Assembly: GCA_022478985.1 (NCBI GenBank)
Contig: JAKSZP010014521.1
Coordinates: forward strand, 165,909-229,908
Direction: 5' to 3'
Length of the DNA stretch: 64,000 bases
From: Massospora cicadina
Taxonomy: Eukaryota > Entomophthoromycota > Entomophthoromycetes > Entomophthorales > Entomophthoraceae
Position numbers and translations under genes: made by a program
Shown: positions 35,012-46,163 of the stretch, in pieces
How the letters are laid out: every line of letters starts with the position of its first letter
Numbering within the stretch: the first letter of the stretch is position 1
The notes under the pieces: model-generated
What the model was told of the DNA's origin: nothing
Seen by the model: only the letters and a program-made list of their open reading frames with translations
Databases searched by the model: none

Positions 35012-35339
35012 TGTCAAGAAAACGGCATATAAAGTTCAGACTGGCCTGCCAGTTGGGATGCAAAAAAACCCAAAAAGAAAGCCAGAATGCCAATGACATT
35101 GCCACTAAAACGACGCTGTATGGTGCGGGAAGCTGGGCAACAATGGCTCGTTGATTTGAGACAAGCGTGAAAAGAAAACTGGCAATGAACCAAAAAGTTA
35201 CAACCCCAGACCCTGCAGGCCTTGCTACAGGGAGTTGCATTACTTTAGTAACTTCTTTGGGATTTTTAATGGAATGGGTCATCACAAAAACAGAGGCAAG
35301 GGGAAGATCCTTGCATGAAGGTGAGATATGTGAGACCAC
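35012..35339 (-). CDS. Hydrophobic LTR reading frame of element D
   Basis: Sense frame in the last ~330 bases of the LTR, open on to 34929 beyond it. Membrane-like segments GSGVVTFWFIASFLFTLVSN and YSVVLVAMSLAFWLSFWVFL. Upstream in another frame (35596-35414) TSTQIFYFASIILVKVQMAL is also hydrophobic. Same position in the LTR as the frame of element A but no clear sequence similarity. In the 5' LTR copy the frame (41135-40911) passes the LTR end as HFLDMIDQPLFPIISALLL before a TAG. Function unknown. Confidence 0.35.
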
Positions 35340-35584
35340 AGGATTCTGATATCTTGGTAGCGGTTAGCTTCAACAACTGGATTAAAGTCCAAGAAGTTTC
35401 TTGCACAATGGATTCAGTTGACTACGGTGGGAGCAATTGTGACCATCAAAACTGGTATATCACATCCAATGTAGGGGCTGATGGGCCACCATGTTAGTGC
35501 CATTTGGACTTTGACAAGAATAATTGAAGCAAAATAAAAAATTTGGGTACTAGTGGGGAATTTTTTGAAAGTAAAAATTAAAAA

Positions 35585-35598
35585 ATCAACCAACAATT
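35585..35598 (-). promoter_or_regulatory. Element D 3' LTR copy of the self-priming complement
   Basis: Sense strand AATTGTTGGTTGAT can pair with the primer site at 40955-40942 (12 Watson-Crick pairs plus one G-U of 14). TATTTAA lies 28 bases upstream (35626-35620). Confidence 0.5.
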
Positions 35599-36505
35599 TC
35601 CACAGTGCGATGCAACTGATTAAATAGTGTTCAATTTTGGGTATGTTGTCAAAGCAATGGGATTAGGCCCTCAAATTTCGACCTAACCTGGCGAATTTTT
35701 GAGAGAAGGGAGAAATGATATTAATCTGAATTGAAATTGAAGGAATTGGCGGCAGTAAAAGTTACTATCATTTTATCCGCAAATGCCTGACCCAAGGATT
35801 TACTGCATTTACATCAGTTAGCATGATGACATCTAACTTGATGGGCAATGGGAATCCCCAGGGTCACCCCACATAGGGGAGTCCCAATGAGTCAGAAACG
35901 GGTTCAGGATGTTCAACCCACCCATGCCCAGTCGCTGAAGCTTTTGTTCAGCCAACTGGGTACCATCAAACACCAATCCCAATTTTTTTTAAAATGGTGG
36001 TTTTGAACTATTGGCAACAATTCCAGATGCTGATACCTGCTCATTGGGGATTTTCCCCGATAATTTTGAGGGGTTTGGCTTGGCAACCATACTGATCAAT
36101 GGATTGATGCCATCATTGATTTTGACCAATAATTCATTACTTGTCCCCTTCCAACTATTAGATTCTCACCCATTGGGCTTTATTCCCAAAGATTTTGAAC
36201 ATATTGGCTTTAGTTTTAGGAATTCGATGTCATTAGCTTTAAAAAGTTCATCCATCTTGTGGGGATGATAAATACCTGTGATTTCTGTGCAGATTTCCTT
36301 AATTTGGCGAACTAATTTGGCGGAGGCAAGTGTGAGAACTGAGGGAGGAATATTCAGAGGGAGCACTGTTACCCAGTGTTTGTCTACCACATGGGCGAGG
36401 TCGCCCTGGATGATGAGGGGTACAGACGCCCTCTTCAGACCTTTTTTATTAGGAAATAGAAAAACTGCTAAGTCCACGCAGAGGGGATGTTCCCCTGTAC
36501 TTTCA

Positions 36506-36523
36506 TCGCCCTTTCCTTTTGCC
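36506..36523 (-). promoter_or_regulatory. Element D polypurine tract
   Basis: GGCAAAAGGAAAGGGCGA on the minus strand ends at the LTR start TGAAAGTAC. Confidence 0.7.
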
Positions 36524-38000
36524 AGAGGAGGGGCGCCACCGCTGGGAAACTGTGTCAGAGCTACATTTTTGTGAGCCTTGGGAAACTTGATCGTCATTAA
36601 AGTTGCAACTTTTTTGGGTTGGAGGGGGTATTTTAATGGGACATTTGAAATGCCTCGACCAGTTCCATGCAGTTTGCACATTCTCAGGCCTAGACACAGC
36701 TGTTCTCATAGGCTGGATAACCTTTCCAAGAGACTAGATATTGAACTGACATCTGAGATTTGCATAATGCTATAATGCTCTCCACTTCGGCCTCCTCCAC
36801 ATCCTCAATCACTATCAGCTCAGGATCTGTGGGATAGAATTTTTGAACGGGGACAGCTGAGATACATGGAAGACTTGATGTTGTTTCCAGTGAGATGGCA
36901 ACTTTAACTGTAAAGCATCATAACCCAAATCCTTCTCCACCAAGTGGGGACCTAAACACTTGCTTGTAAACTTATGGGAGGGTACCTGCATCCTTAAATG
37001 GCATGTATCGAGCATGACATATGAACCCACCACAATATTATGGGCAGGGAGCCACTTCTGATCCGCAAAACGCCTATAGTCACTGATAGCCTTAGTGAGA
37101 TGCTCTTGCACCAAGGACTGAGTAAATCGAATGTGCTCTTCATGATCCGTGGCAGCTGGGACCTATGAACGCAGACAAGGACCAACCAAAACGAGGGGCC
37201 ACACCCCAAAGTTACTTCATAGGGGAAAACCCCTTAGAGGCATGTATTTATTGTTAAAAGCAAATTGAGCAAGAGGAAGGTCATTGGCCCAGATATCCTG
37301 TGTGGCTGCAGCATAGCAGCACAAGTACTGTTCCAAGATTTGTTTAGCCCACTCAGTTCGTCCATTGTACTGAGGATGATATGCTGTATAATGACAGGGT
37401 GTACTTTTTAAAATTGATAAAATCTCATTTCAAAACTGCGATGTAAACTGGGGATTACAGTTGCTGATAATTTCCTGCGGGAGATCAAAACTAGAAACAC
37501 ATGGCGCATGAAGAGACGGGCAGTTTCTTCTGAAGAAATGGCGGAAAGCATGAAATAAATAGGGAAAATTTTGTAAAATGATCAACTACCATCATCACCG
37601 CAGTAAACCCATTAGAACAGGGAAGTTTGACCATAAAATCCATGGACACTGATGTCCATGGACCCTCCGCCTGTCGTAAAGTTTGAAGGAGTCCATTCCT
37701 TCCTGATTGATCTGACTTGGCCTATGTGCAGGTAATGCAATTAATGATTGAGGCTGGTAGATCTTTGACAAGCCCACCCAATTATAGGTACACTTAATCA
37801 AGTTGATACATTTCATATTACCTAGATGGATACTGTGGGGGGTTGTGATGAGCCTGAAACACTTCAGCTCTAAAGAGAGAGGGACCCAGACCTGCAACTA
37901 AAAATAAATAATACCATCCGTCAAGGAATATAGGGAATGTTTATGAGCTGGAAGGGACAATTGTTCCAATAGCACCACTCCTTCAAAACAGGTCATTTGG
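36524..38000 (-). pseudogene. Element D integrase with chromodomain, broken
   Basis: Zinc region HSIHLGNMKCINLIKCTYNW (about 37840-37780), core with LPQEIISNCNPQFTSQF near 37470, where the usual catalytic Asp of S-D-x-G-P is Asn, then HPQYNGRTEWAKQILEQYLC near 37380 (Glu kept), LPLAQFAFNN, GPY/F-like KCLGPHLVEKDLGYDALQLK near 36950-36890, LPSHWKQHQVFHVSQLSPF, and a chromodomain VQYLVSWKGYPAYENS near 36740-36700 broken by two stops (CV*A*ECANC). Not functional as read. Confidence 0.82.
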
Positions 38001-38780
38001 GTTGCTAAAACTCGTGAAATAAGAAGCGCATCAGGAGCTAAGTCCACTGATGAGACCACGGGTGGTAAAATGGATAAGATTTGGGTGGGAATCATGGTGA
38101 CCAGTTCTGCTTCATCTGAGTCCATAGGGCAATAATCAGGGTTGCAACTAAGGAAATCAGGAAGCATGTCTAATGCACCTTTCACAAACTCATATTTAAA
38201 GTTGAAACTACACAAATCCTGGTAGGTGAAAGATTTCCTATGCGCTAACTTCTGTAGTTAATGAAAATATAGAAGGGCTTAGTGATCTGTACATACTGTT
38301 AACTCATGCTGAGCGCCTTATAACAAATACCACCAATGAGTCAAAGCCCATGTTACAGCTGCCAACTCCTTATTGTAGATGGCCAAAAATTGTTCAGTAA
38401 AGGAGAACTTGCGGGAAAAATAAGCGACTTGATGTTCTAAAACATCGCGCTCCTTAAGCAGGATGGCCCCAACTGCAACCAATGAGGCATCACAAGGATG
38501 ACATAGGTTTTGGAGGGATTTGCGTGTTTTAGGATTAAGGTGATAAGAACACCTCTTTAATTGACTCAAATGCCAGTTGGCATTTGGGTGTCCAATGAAA
38601 GGGAACATTTTTACCCATGAGTGGATGAAGTGGAGCGGCTAACTGTGAAAGGGCTGGTAAAAATTTCTTCAAAAAAATGATAGTGCTCAAAAAGCTTCTT
38701 AATTGTTTTGGGTTGTTGGAGGTGGCCATTTGTGGATGGCGTCCAACTTGTTGGGGGAATAGCATACTCATCATTTAAAA
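38001..38780 (-). pseudogene. Element D RNase H domain and connector, broken
   Basis: Connector PQLRSFLSTIIFLKKFLPAL (about 38690-38640) and PFHWTPKCQLAFESIKEVFL, then CDASLVAVGAILLKERDVLE, QVAYFSRKFSFTEQFLAIYN, KELAAVTWALTHWWYLL (38608-38318), TVCTDH and FVKGALDMLPDFLSCNPDY (38190-38130), the standard order of gypsy RNase H. Stops and shifts throughout. Confidence 0.82.
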
Positions 38781-39480
38781 TTAGATACCCAAAAAGGTAA
38801 CATCCTCCCTATAAAACTCACATTTTGAAGGCTTGATGAACAGGCCCGCCTTGTGAAGAACAGTTAATACTGCTTCCAAGTATTTTGCATGTTGTTTGGG
38901 AGTTGGGGAGTGAACCAAAATATTGTCAATATATGCAACTGCGCTAGTGAATTGGAGATCACCCAGAACACTATCAATCATCTTTTAAATGTGGCTGGTG
39001 CATTCTTCAACCTTAAAAGCATTACTCAAAATTGAAAATACCCCTCTTAGTTTGGATAGCGGTAAGCCATTCCTGACCTTCCATCAACCCAATTTGGTTA
39101 AAAGCATTAACTATGTCAAGCTTAGAGAATACACGTGACTTAGTGATCACTTCACTGATAGTCTGCTCCAGGGGCAAAGAATAGGGATCATGAACTGTAG
39201 TTTATTCAGGTGACCACAAAATACTCAGGGATGAAGGTAACCATTGGCCTTCTTGGCAAAAAAGGTGGAAAAAGCAACTGGTGATGTCTTTTTAAACAGC
39301 CACCAATTCTTAAGCTGGTCATCCAACCAAGCATTAAGAGCATCCTCCTCCTCTGCTGTATGTGGGTACAAAGGGACAGTTTATATTAACCACCTCCACT
39401 GTTGTTCTAAACCTTTAATTGAACTTAGTATGAGGGGGAAGACGGTCTGCCTTTTCAGAATTGAAGATACTATGATAGGC
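38781..39480 (-). pseudogene. Element D reverse transcriptase, broken, YIDN at the active site
   Basis: SKLDIVNAFNQIGLMEGQEW (about 39130-39070) keeps the first catalytic Asp. Frame 38981-38781 reads MIDSVLGDLQFTSAVAYIDN, ILVHSPTPKQHAKYLEAVL, KPSKCEFYREDVTFLGI. The family box is Y-x-D-D; the second Asp is Asn here (GAC to AAC), a G-to-A change on the coding strand. The upstream RT blocks near 39200-39480 are decayed. Confidence 0.82.
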
Positions 39481-39639
39481 CATCAATGCTTCATTGAAAT
39501 CAGATGAAAGGCCCGCAGGGGAAACAAGGGAAGTGATTGAACTGCGGCCTTGAGCTTTGTAAAGTTATCTACTAGAGGAAAATCCCTGCCCGTCTGATCA
39601 TTAGCAAATGACAACATATTGGATGACAGACAAATTCTA

Positions 39640-39929
39640 ACATGTTGTCGATGCCACCAACCTACACTCAAAATTACTATAAAACATCAAGTTTGCATTG
39701 TGGAGAACCAACCACAAAAGCTAAAATGGTGAACTGAGAGAGGTACTGGCCATAAGACTAGGTATGAGGGATGGGAGGCCGATGAAGTGACCATCACCAT
39801 AGGGCCCAAGTCCAGGTCAAGCTCCAAATGGTGGGCTAACTCTACACTCACAAAATTACCCGCTGCTCCAGTGTCCACCAAGGCCTCAAAGTATACGTGG
39901 TGAGCTCTGATACTAATCTTCATGGGCAA
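39640..39929 (-). pseudogene. Element D protease region, D-T-G-A kept
   Basis: MPMKISIRAHHVYFEALVDT followed by GAAGNFVSVELAHHLELDL. The catalytic motif D-T-G-A and the hydrophobic strand after it are intact; the second half of the protease is out of frame. Confidence 0.78.
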
Positions 39930-40022
39930 TAAAAGACAGGTGAAGTTTTTTATTGACAGATTTGGGCGTCTCGCTGTAACTGAAGAGATAGCTAGTAAAT
40001 CAAGGGGAAGGTTGGAGTCCTT

Positions 40023-40907
40023 TTAGGGATTAAAGTTGGGAAGAGTAAGGGTTAGGAAACCAGCTTCTTCAATCTGGGCCTTTACTGACACATAAACAGA
40101 TGAATTAGGATAATTTGACTCGGTTGTGGGGATATTGACTGACTTTGGGGCCAGTACCAAATCTGGTTCAACGTTGAGAACAGAATCCATGCACTTTTGG
40201 GTAGCCCAATCATATAATATCACATTTGTAGGGGGGAGCATGGCAAAGGGAGGCATTGATGGAGGTCACAGCCTTGCACATTTGTTCCACTATTCCCATA
40301 GGGGTGGAACAAACTTCGCGATGAGCAGAGGCAGAATCCAACGCTGATATAAAAATTTCTTGGAGCATATCATTAGAGAACTCAAATACAGAAGACTGTT
40401 CATGGAAGGCTGTTATTAAAGAGGCCAAGCTAGGGGCTTCTGCCATAAAGGAAAGTAATTGAAAATAAACGGTCTGAACGCGATACAGGGGATTTCAAAG
40501 CTACTAATACTGCTGTTACAAGTGAGGTAGAATACCCCTCCTGTGTAGTGGAATGCAGAAGTCCTCGCACCCACTGACAGGCTTCCCCTTCTACTTCATC
40601 CAAAAGGGCTCACCTTGTTGGGAGTTGGATAGTGAAGCAGCATTATTCAAGGCAATGGCCGAGCGCATTTTCACCTCAGCAAGGGCGTTGAGAACTTGAT
40701 TAGCAATATCTCAGGAGGGGACACTCAGATTCACTTTTTGAGAAGTAGTTGAGGGAAGAGTAGCAGACTATGAGCTCTTTTACCATGGAGAAATTTCTCT
40801 AAAGCATTTCAAACACTGCTCAAAAAATTTGCAACTGACCAAACAAACAGCAAGAGACAAACTACTGATTGCATGTTCATTTGGTAAAGGGTAACCACTG
40901 TGACACA
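40023..40907 (-). pseudogene. Element D gag, broken
   Basis: Frames 40446-40210 (MAEAPSLASLITAFHEQSSV, FEFSNDMLQEIFISALDSAS) and, shifted, 40256-40023 (DWATQKCMDSVLNVEPDLVL, VYVSVKAQIEEAGF), with more decayed sequence toward 40907. No zinc knuckle, as in element A. Assigned mainly by position between the leader and the protease. Confidence 0.55.
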
Positions 40908-40941
40908 CAACTATAAGAGAAGGGCGGAAATGATGGGAAAC

Positions 40942-40957
40942 AATGGTTGGTCGATCA
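40942..40957 (-). promoter_or_regulatory. Element D primer-binding site (predicted self-priming)
   Basis: TGATCGACCAACCATT directly follows the 5' LTR end CTTGACA. No TGG, so a normal tRNA primer is unlikely. ATCGACCAACCATT is complementary to AATTGTTGGTTGAT at 41540-41527 in the LTR. Confidence 0.5.
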
Positions 40958-42450
40958 TGTCAAGAAAATGGCATAAGAAGTTTATACTGGCCTGCCAGTT
41001 GGGATGCAAAAGAACCAAAAGGCAAGCCAGAATGCCAGTGACATTGCCACTCAAATGACGATGTATGGTGAGGGAAGCTGGGCAACAATGGCTCACTGAT
41101 GTGTGATGAGACCAAAAAAACCAGCAATGAACCAAACAGTTACAACCCCAGACCCTGCAGGCCTTGCTACAGGGAGTTACATTACTTTAGTAACTGCTTT
41201 GGGATTTTTAATGGAATGGGTCATCACAAAAACAGAGGCAAGGGGAAGATCCTTGCATGAAGGTGAGATATGTGAGACCACAGGATTCTGATATCTTGGT
41301 AGCGGTTAGCTTCAACAACTGGATTAAAGTCCAAGAAGTTTCTTGCACAATGGATTCAGTTGACTACGGTGGGAGCAATTGTGACCATCAAAACTGGTAT
41401 ATCCCATCCAATGTAGGGGCTGATGGGCCACCATGTTAGTGCCATTGGGACTTTGACAAGAAGAATTGAAGAAAAATAAAAAATTTGGGTACTAGTGGGG
41501 AATTTTTTGAAAGTAAAAATTAAAAAATCAACCAACAATTTCCACAGTGCGATGCAACTGATTAAATAGTGTTCAATTTTGGGTATGCTTGTCAAAGCAA
41601 TGGGATTAGGCCCTCAAATTTCGACCTAACCTGGCGAATTTTTGAGAGAAGGGAGAAATGATATTAATCTGAATTGAAATTGAAGGAATTGGCGGCAGTA
41701 AAAGTTACTATCATTTTATCCGCAAATGCCTGACCCAAGGATTTACTGCATTTACATCAGTTAGCATGATGACATCTAACTTGATGGGCAATGGGAATCC
41801 CCCAGGGCCACCCCACATAGGGGAGTCCCAATGAGTCAGAAACGGGTTCAGGATGTTCAACCCACCCATGCCCAGTCGCTGAAGCTTTTGTTCAGCCAAC
41901 TGGGTACCATCAAACACCAATCCCAATTTTTTTTTTAAAATGGGGGTTTTGAACTATTGGCAACAATTCCAGATGCTGATACCTGCTCATTGGGGATTTT
42001 CCCCGATAATTTTGAGGGGGTTTGGCTTGGCAACCATACTGATCAATGGATTGATGCCATCATTGATTTTGACCAATAATTCATTACTTGTCTCCTTCCA
42101 ACAATTAGTTTCTCATGTGTCAGGCTTTATTCCCATAGATTTTGAACATTTCAGCTTCGATTTTGAGAATTTGACGTCATTGGCTTTATAAAGTCCATCC
42201 AGCTCATGGGGTTGACAGTTAACAATGATTTCTGTGCAGATTTCCTCGATTTGGCGAACTAATTTGGTGGATCAAAGTGTGGGAACTGGGGGAGGAATCT
42301 TCAGAGGGAGTGATTTTACTCAGCGCTCATCTACCACATGGCCAAGGTCGCCCTGGGTGATGAGGGGGCATATGCCCTCTTAAGACCCTTTTTATTAGGA
42401 AATGGGAAAACTGCTCAGTCCACGCAGAGGGGACATTCCCTGGACTTAAA
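40958..42450 (-). repeat. Element D 5' LTR
   Basis: 1493 bp, pair of 35012-36505. Its outer end (CTGGACTTAAA) differs from the TTTCA expected. Confidence 0.88.
41527..41568 (-). promoter_or_regulatory. Element D promoter: TATA-like box and predicted RNA start
   Basis: TATTTAA at 41568-41562 and, 28 bases downstream, AATTGTTGGTTGAT, which complements the primer site. In Tf1-type chromoviruses the first bases of the mRNA prime reverse transcription, so the RNA should begin near 41540-41545. Confidence 0.45.
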
Positions 42451-42700
42451 TGAATAGCCTTTTGTGATTGTGACCCTTTTTTTAGTTTTTGCACTTGAAA
42501 GTTTCTATTAGTAATGGATGGTAATAGGTTGTATGCTGTAGCTTATTATAAGAACCATAATAAGCGAAAAACAACTACTTCATCTAAGGCAAGGAGATAT
42601 TGGCTATCATTTAAGCTTTAAAGCACTGGTGGTAGTACCTGTGTGTGGCCAATCACCCATGAGGACATGATAGATTACTTTAATCTCACATACTTTCTCA
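42451..42700. other. AT-rich non-coding stretch right of element D
   Basis: No feature recognised; it grades into the gypsy remnant that follows. Confidence 0.4.
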
Positions 42701-44340
42701 TCTCATGCCAGCTAAATCAACAGTAAGCAAACTGGTACCTTACTCTGGCGGATCATAATATGGAGATTGGTTATAATATTTATATAATCAAAGTGGTTTC
42801 TGATTCCCTAAAGCGTCTTATTGCCTTTATACTTGCCAAAGAATTAACTTTTCAGCATTACACGCAGGGGTTTCTGGAGTCCAAGGACCTAAATGAAATA
42901 ATTTCTCACTTAGTACTAGTTGGTATAGGTTATGAGATTTTGCAGGTTAGTGACTCTGATGCAAATTTTCAAGAGCTATGTATTGATTTTGGTCAGAACT
43001 TTGGCAGTGAATGACATTAAGTGATACTCATTAAAAGTCAAATGGTATATTGGAAATGCTGCATATTTTTGCCAAAAAGAATTAACGATAATGAATTGTT
43101 GTCATCATGATGAGAATATGGCGGACACCCTTGACAGAAAAGAGTGATGAACCTCATTTAACTTGCCTTCCAGTGGCCTATTCTGATTAGTGATGTAGAA
43201 AACTACATGTCTGGATGTGAGACAATTATATGGACTAAATGTCGTAGAGGTCATCCTAAGGGCTAAGTGGCTCACTGTAAAAGCTGCACAGAAGTCTTAT
43301 AAAATACTATATATAATTTTTTATTAAGAATGTGCGCCTTGGTAAAGTTTGCAATACAGTTCTATTGGTTATTAATTAATTTACCAAATGGCCTTCCCTA
43401 TATACAAAATATAATATTACTGTAACTGGAGGCGTCATATTTGTTCTTGTATCATGTTATCCTACAAAATACATCCCTAGAGTTTAACTCTGATTGAAGC
43501 CACGATTTCTTAACACTTTTCGAGAAATTTTCACTCTGATCTCATAATGAAGAAGCACATGTTTACTGCGTACAATCAATAGATGATGAACGTACTGATA
43601 GGGTTAACCAGGGTCTGGGGAAGTAAAAAAGATGTTAAGAAAATGAGTGCAAATATGCTTGAGTTGAGCTGTCGCTAATGTTGAATTTATCTTATAAAAA
43701 ACTTAATAACATCAGTTGGAATTTCACCATTTAAAGCGCCTTTCATTTAGTTCACTGGGTTCAGTGCCTACCCTGGAAGCATATAGTTAAAGTAAATTAA
43801 ATTTTTTTATAGATTTTAACTCTCATATGTTATTTTTCACCAAACTAGGGTGAGCTGTATAAAACAATAAGGATTTTTACAGTCAGAAAATGATACCTTG
43901 GTACTTTTGGGAGTTGCAAGTGAAGTCTATTTGAGTGCAAAAAAATCATAATGTACCATTTGGCCATCTTGCAAATCAACGCGTGGGCCCTTACAAGGTG
44001 ATTAAAGCTGTATTGAAGTAGCTTGTTAGTTTTTCTACTTGAAGGTAAAAATCAATGACTTGTTTCTATAATACCTTTTTATAAAAAAGATGGACAAATA
44101 ATCCCATCTAAAGTTTGAGAGCCATCAATCCTATTATCAAAGGCCTCTTTACAGAGTTCAAAATAGATGTCATCACAGGAAGACAGACATACTCTGGTAA
44201 GTCACAATACCTGGTTAAGTGGTCTATGTACACAGATGAGAAAGCACTTGGATGCCAGTAGAGAACCTGAAAATGAAGAGCAGATATTGAAAATATGGCA
44301 GAAGAAGGACTCACTGGAGCTTTGGCCCTGGTGAGGGAGA
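42701..44340 (+). pseudogene. Decayed gypsy pol remnant (RNase H end to integrase C-terminus)
   Basis: Plus-strand 43103-43145 reads HHDENMADTLDRKE, the end block of gypsy RNase H (E-N-x-A-D-x-L-S-R). About 850 bases on, 43965-44020 reads GHLANQRVGPYKVIKAVLK, the integrase GPY/F motif, at the distance expected for an integrase between them. An 84-codon open frame at 42760-43014 lies upstream and may be part of RT/RNase H but shows no motif. Everything else is too AT-rich to read. Confidence 0.6.
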
Positions 44341-44733
44341 ATGTTAGAGAAAAACTTAACTTAAGAATAATACCTCATTTTTAAAGTAATCTAAACTGAC
44401 GAACTATGTCATGAGGGGCTAACGTTATGAGATGTTCAATTTTGTTTATATTTTAGTTTATCAATGGCGTATAAAAGCATTATAAAAATATTTAGTTGAC
44501 TACTACCATATACTTTGAATACAAAATTGTTACTTAAAGGAGCTCATTAGAAATTAATAATCTTTTTAAATCAAAGATAAAAACTTCAGGGGCTGGAGTA
44601 AAATATATAAATAAGGTTTGTAGCATTAAAGTTCTCAGTCAATAAATTCTTTCTTTTTATGTAAGAAATATTCAATTTTTTCTAATTTTTAACAACAATT
44701 ATCTATAAAATCAACATCTTAGGCACAAACAAT
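44341..44733. other. AT-rich non-coding stretch left of element C
   Basis: No feature seen, apart from the CATCC target base set at 44734-44738. Confidence 0.4.
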
Positions 44734-44738
44734 CATCC

Positions 44739-45253
44739 TGTTGGGATTTAATCTTCTCTTACTCAGCCCCATTCAAATTTCCCTACCTCTGATACCTCTC
44801 TGAAGATTCCTCACACCTCATCAGAGCACTATTCTCCGCAACCTAATAAATTTATTAAAGGAAAGCTTGCCATTGACTCCCCCTTGATCAAAGTCAGGGT
44901 AACGATCTTGCTTTGGAGAACGTCATTACTCTGAAAGAACTAGGATGAAAATGCATCCTATAAATATCCGCTCCTTTTACTAAATAAAGATACGTTTTTA
45001 CCTCCAGTTTATTCTTAGTTTGCTTATTTCTAGAGCCTCTGTTTAGCGAGCTGCTCTCTGGCCAGCAGCATCATGATCACCAGTTTTATTACAAAGATCT
45101 CTCATCACCTATTCTAAAGCTTATAGCAACTCACCAGCCCAAACATATAGGATTCCTGGCTCTCCCCACTATCAACTCTCTGTGGGACAATTTGTACCAT
45201 CCATTTTGATATGCTTTAGAGGAATTATTACCCTCAGCTACCCTATCCTGACA
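44739..45253 (+). repeat. Element C 5' LTR
   Basis: 515 bp, starts TGTTGGGATTT, ends TATCCTGACA. Contains CTAAATAAAG (poly-A-signal-like) near 44980. Confidence 0.94.
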
Positions 45254-45260
45254 AAATAAT

Positions 45261-45274
45261 TGGTGCTCCCTTCC
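45261..45274 (+). promoter_or_regulatory. Element C tRNA primer-binding site
   Basis: TGGTGCTCCCTTCC, seven bases after the LTR. It would pair with a tRNA 3' end reading GGGAGCACCA; the tRNA is not identified. Confidence 0.7.
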
Positions 45275-46163
45275 AGGTACTCTCCCAAGCTAACTGGTGA
45301 AAAGTTATATTCACGATGGATGATCCCCGCCAAGACTCTACTTGGCCGCTTACAAAAATATTCTTCATCACTCAATGGGTAACTTCTATTGGAAGCTGCA
45401 ACCCTGAGAACAACAAACCCAATCTTATGCAATTCTATGCTACGCTTGATATCTCTATTCCAACCCTTGAACCCCAGAACTATCGTTTACATCCTACAAG
45501 TGTTGCTGATACTATTAATCAAATACTTTTAGGTGTTCTTTTCCCCAGAGAATTCTCCCATAATAACCAAGCATCTTCAGTTCCTGATAATAAGAAAGCT
45601 CTATATGAATCCGCTGACTTACCCAGCTCTGAGATAGGAGTAATTTACACTGAGTGATATTTGCACTGGTTTGTGCACCCAGCCATTCACCTTTTAGTTC
45701 AAATGATGGGAATCCATCATCAGGAAATTCTTAAGATAGTTTACCTTGTCACAAGAGTTACACTCCTAGCTTTTAAAATTCTACAACTCTGCTTCTTCAG
45801 TCATAAGAGATAATCATGAGGCCATTCTTGAGAATTGCAATCAATTTATCTCTATTCAAACCAACTCTCCCAACTGGACGTGGGAGTGGCTAGCCTTCTT
45901 CACAAGGAAGAAGCTACCCAATTTACTAAAACCACCACAATTATCGGGATTCAGTTGCAACAAGCCATTACCAATCTTGCCAGCCAACTTAATACTTATA
46001 TCAAATAAACTTTAGAATTAATGAACCAGATTGAATCAGCACTCCAACCAGAGTTTGATGTCTCAGGCATGCACAGAACTCTGGGGCCTCCTGGCCCTGT
46101 AGGTCCCCCATGCCCCCCCTGGGGAGCAGGGATCAGTTGGTCCCATAGGGGTGATGGGGCCCC

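Larger units (their letters stand above)
35012..36505 (-). repeat. Element D 3' LTR
   Basis: 1494 bp. Plus strand starts TGTCAAGAAAACGGC and ends CTGTACTTTCA. About 35190-36155 is near-identical to 41132-42100 of the other LTR, while both ends are much more different. Confidence 0.88.
35012..42450 (-). mobile_element. Element D: chromodomain Ty3/gypsy retrotransposon (7.4 kb)
   Basis: Minus-strand element with LTRs 35012-36505 (1494 bp) and 40958-42450 (1493 bp), sense ends TGAAAGTAC...CTTGACA. A purine tract precedes the 3' LTR. The 5' LTR is followed by a primer site without TGG that can pair with the LTR's own predicted RNA start. Internal order: gag, protease, RT, RNase H, integrase, chromodomain. 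Flanks TTGAT and TGAAT match at three of five positions, so the target duplication is unclear; the right boundary reads AA instead of CA. Pol is badly decayed although the LTR middles are nearly identical. Confidence 0.9.

Noticed and set aside
35012..42455. Clean 5-bp target duplication for element D
   Set aside because: TTGAT and TGAAT do not match well enough; left unresolved.
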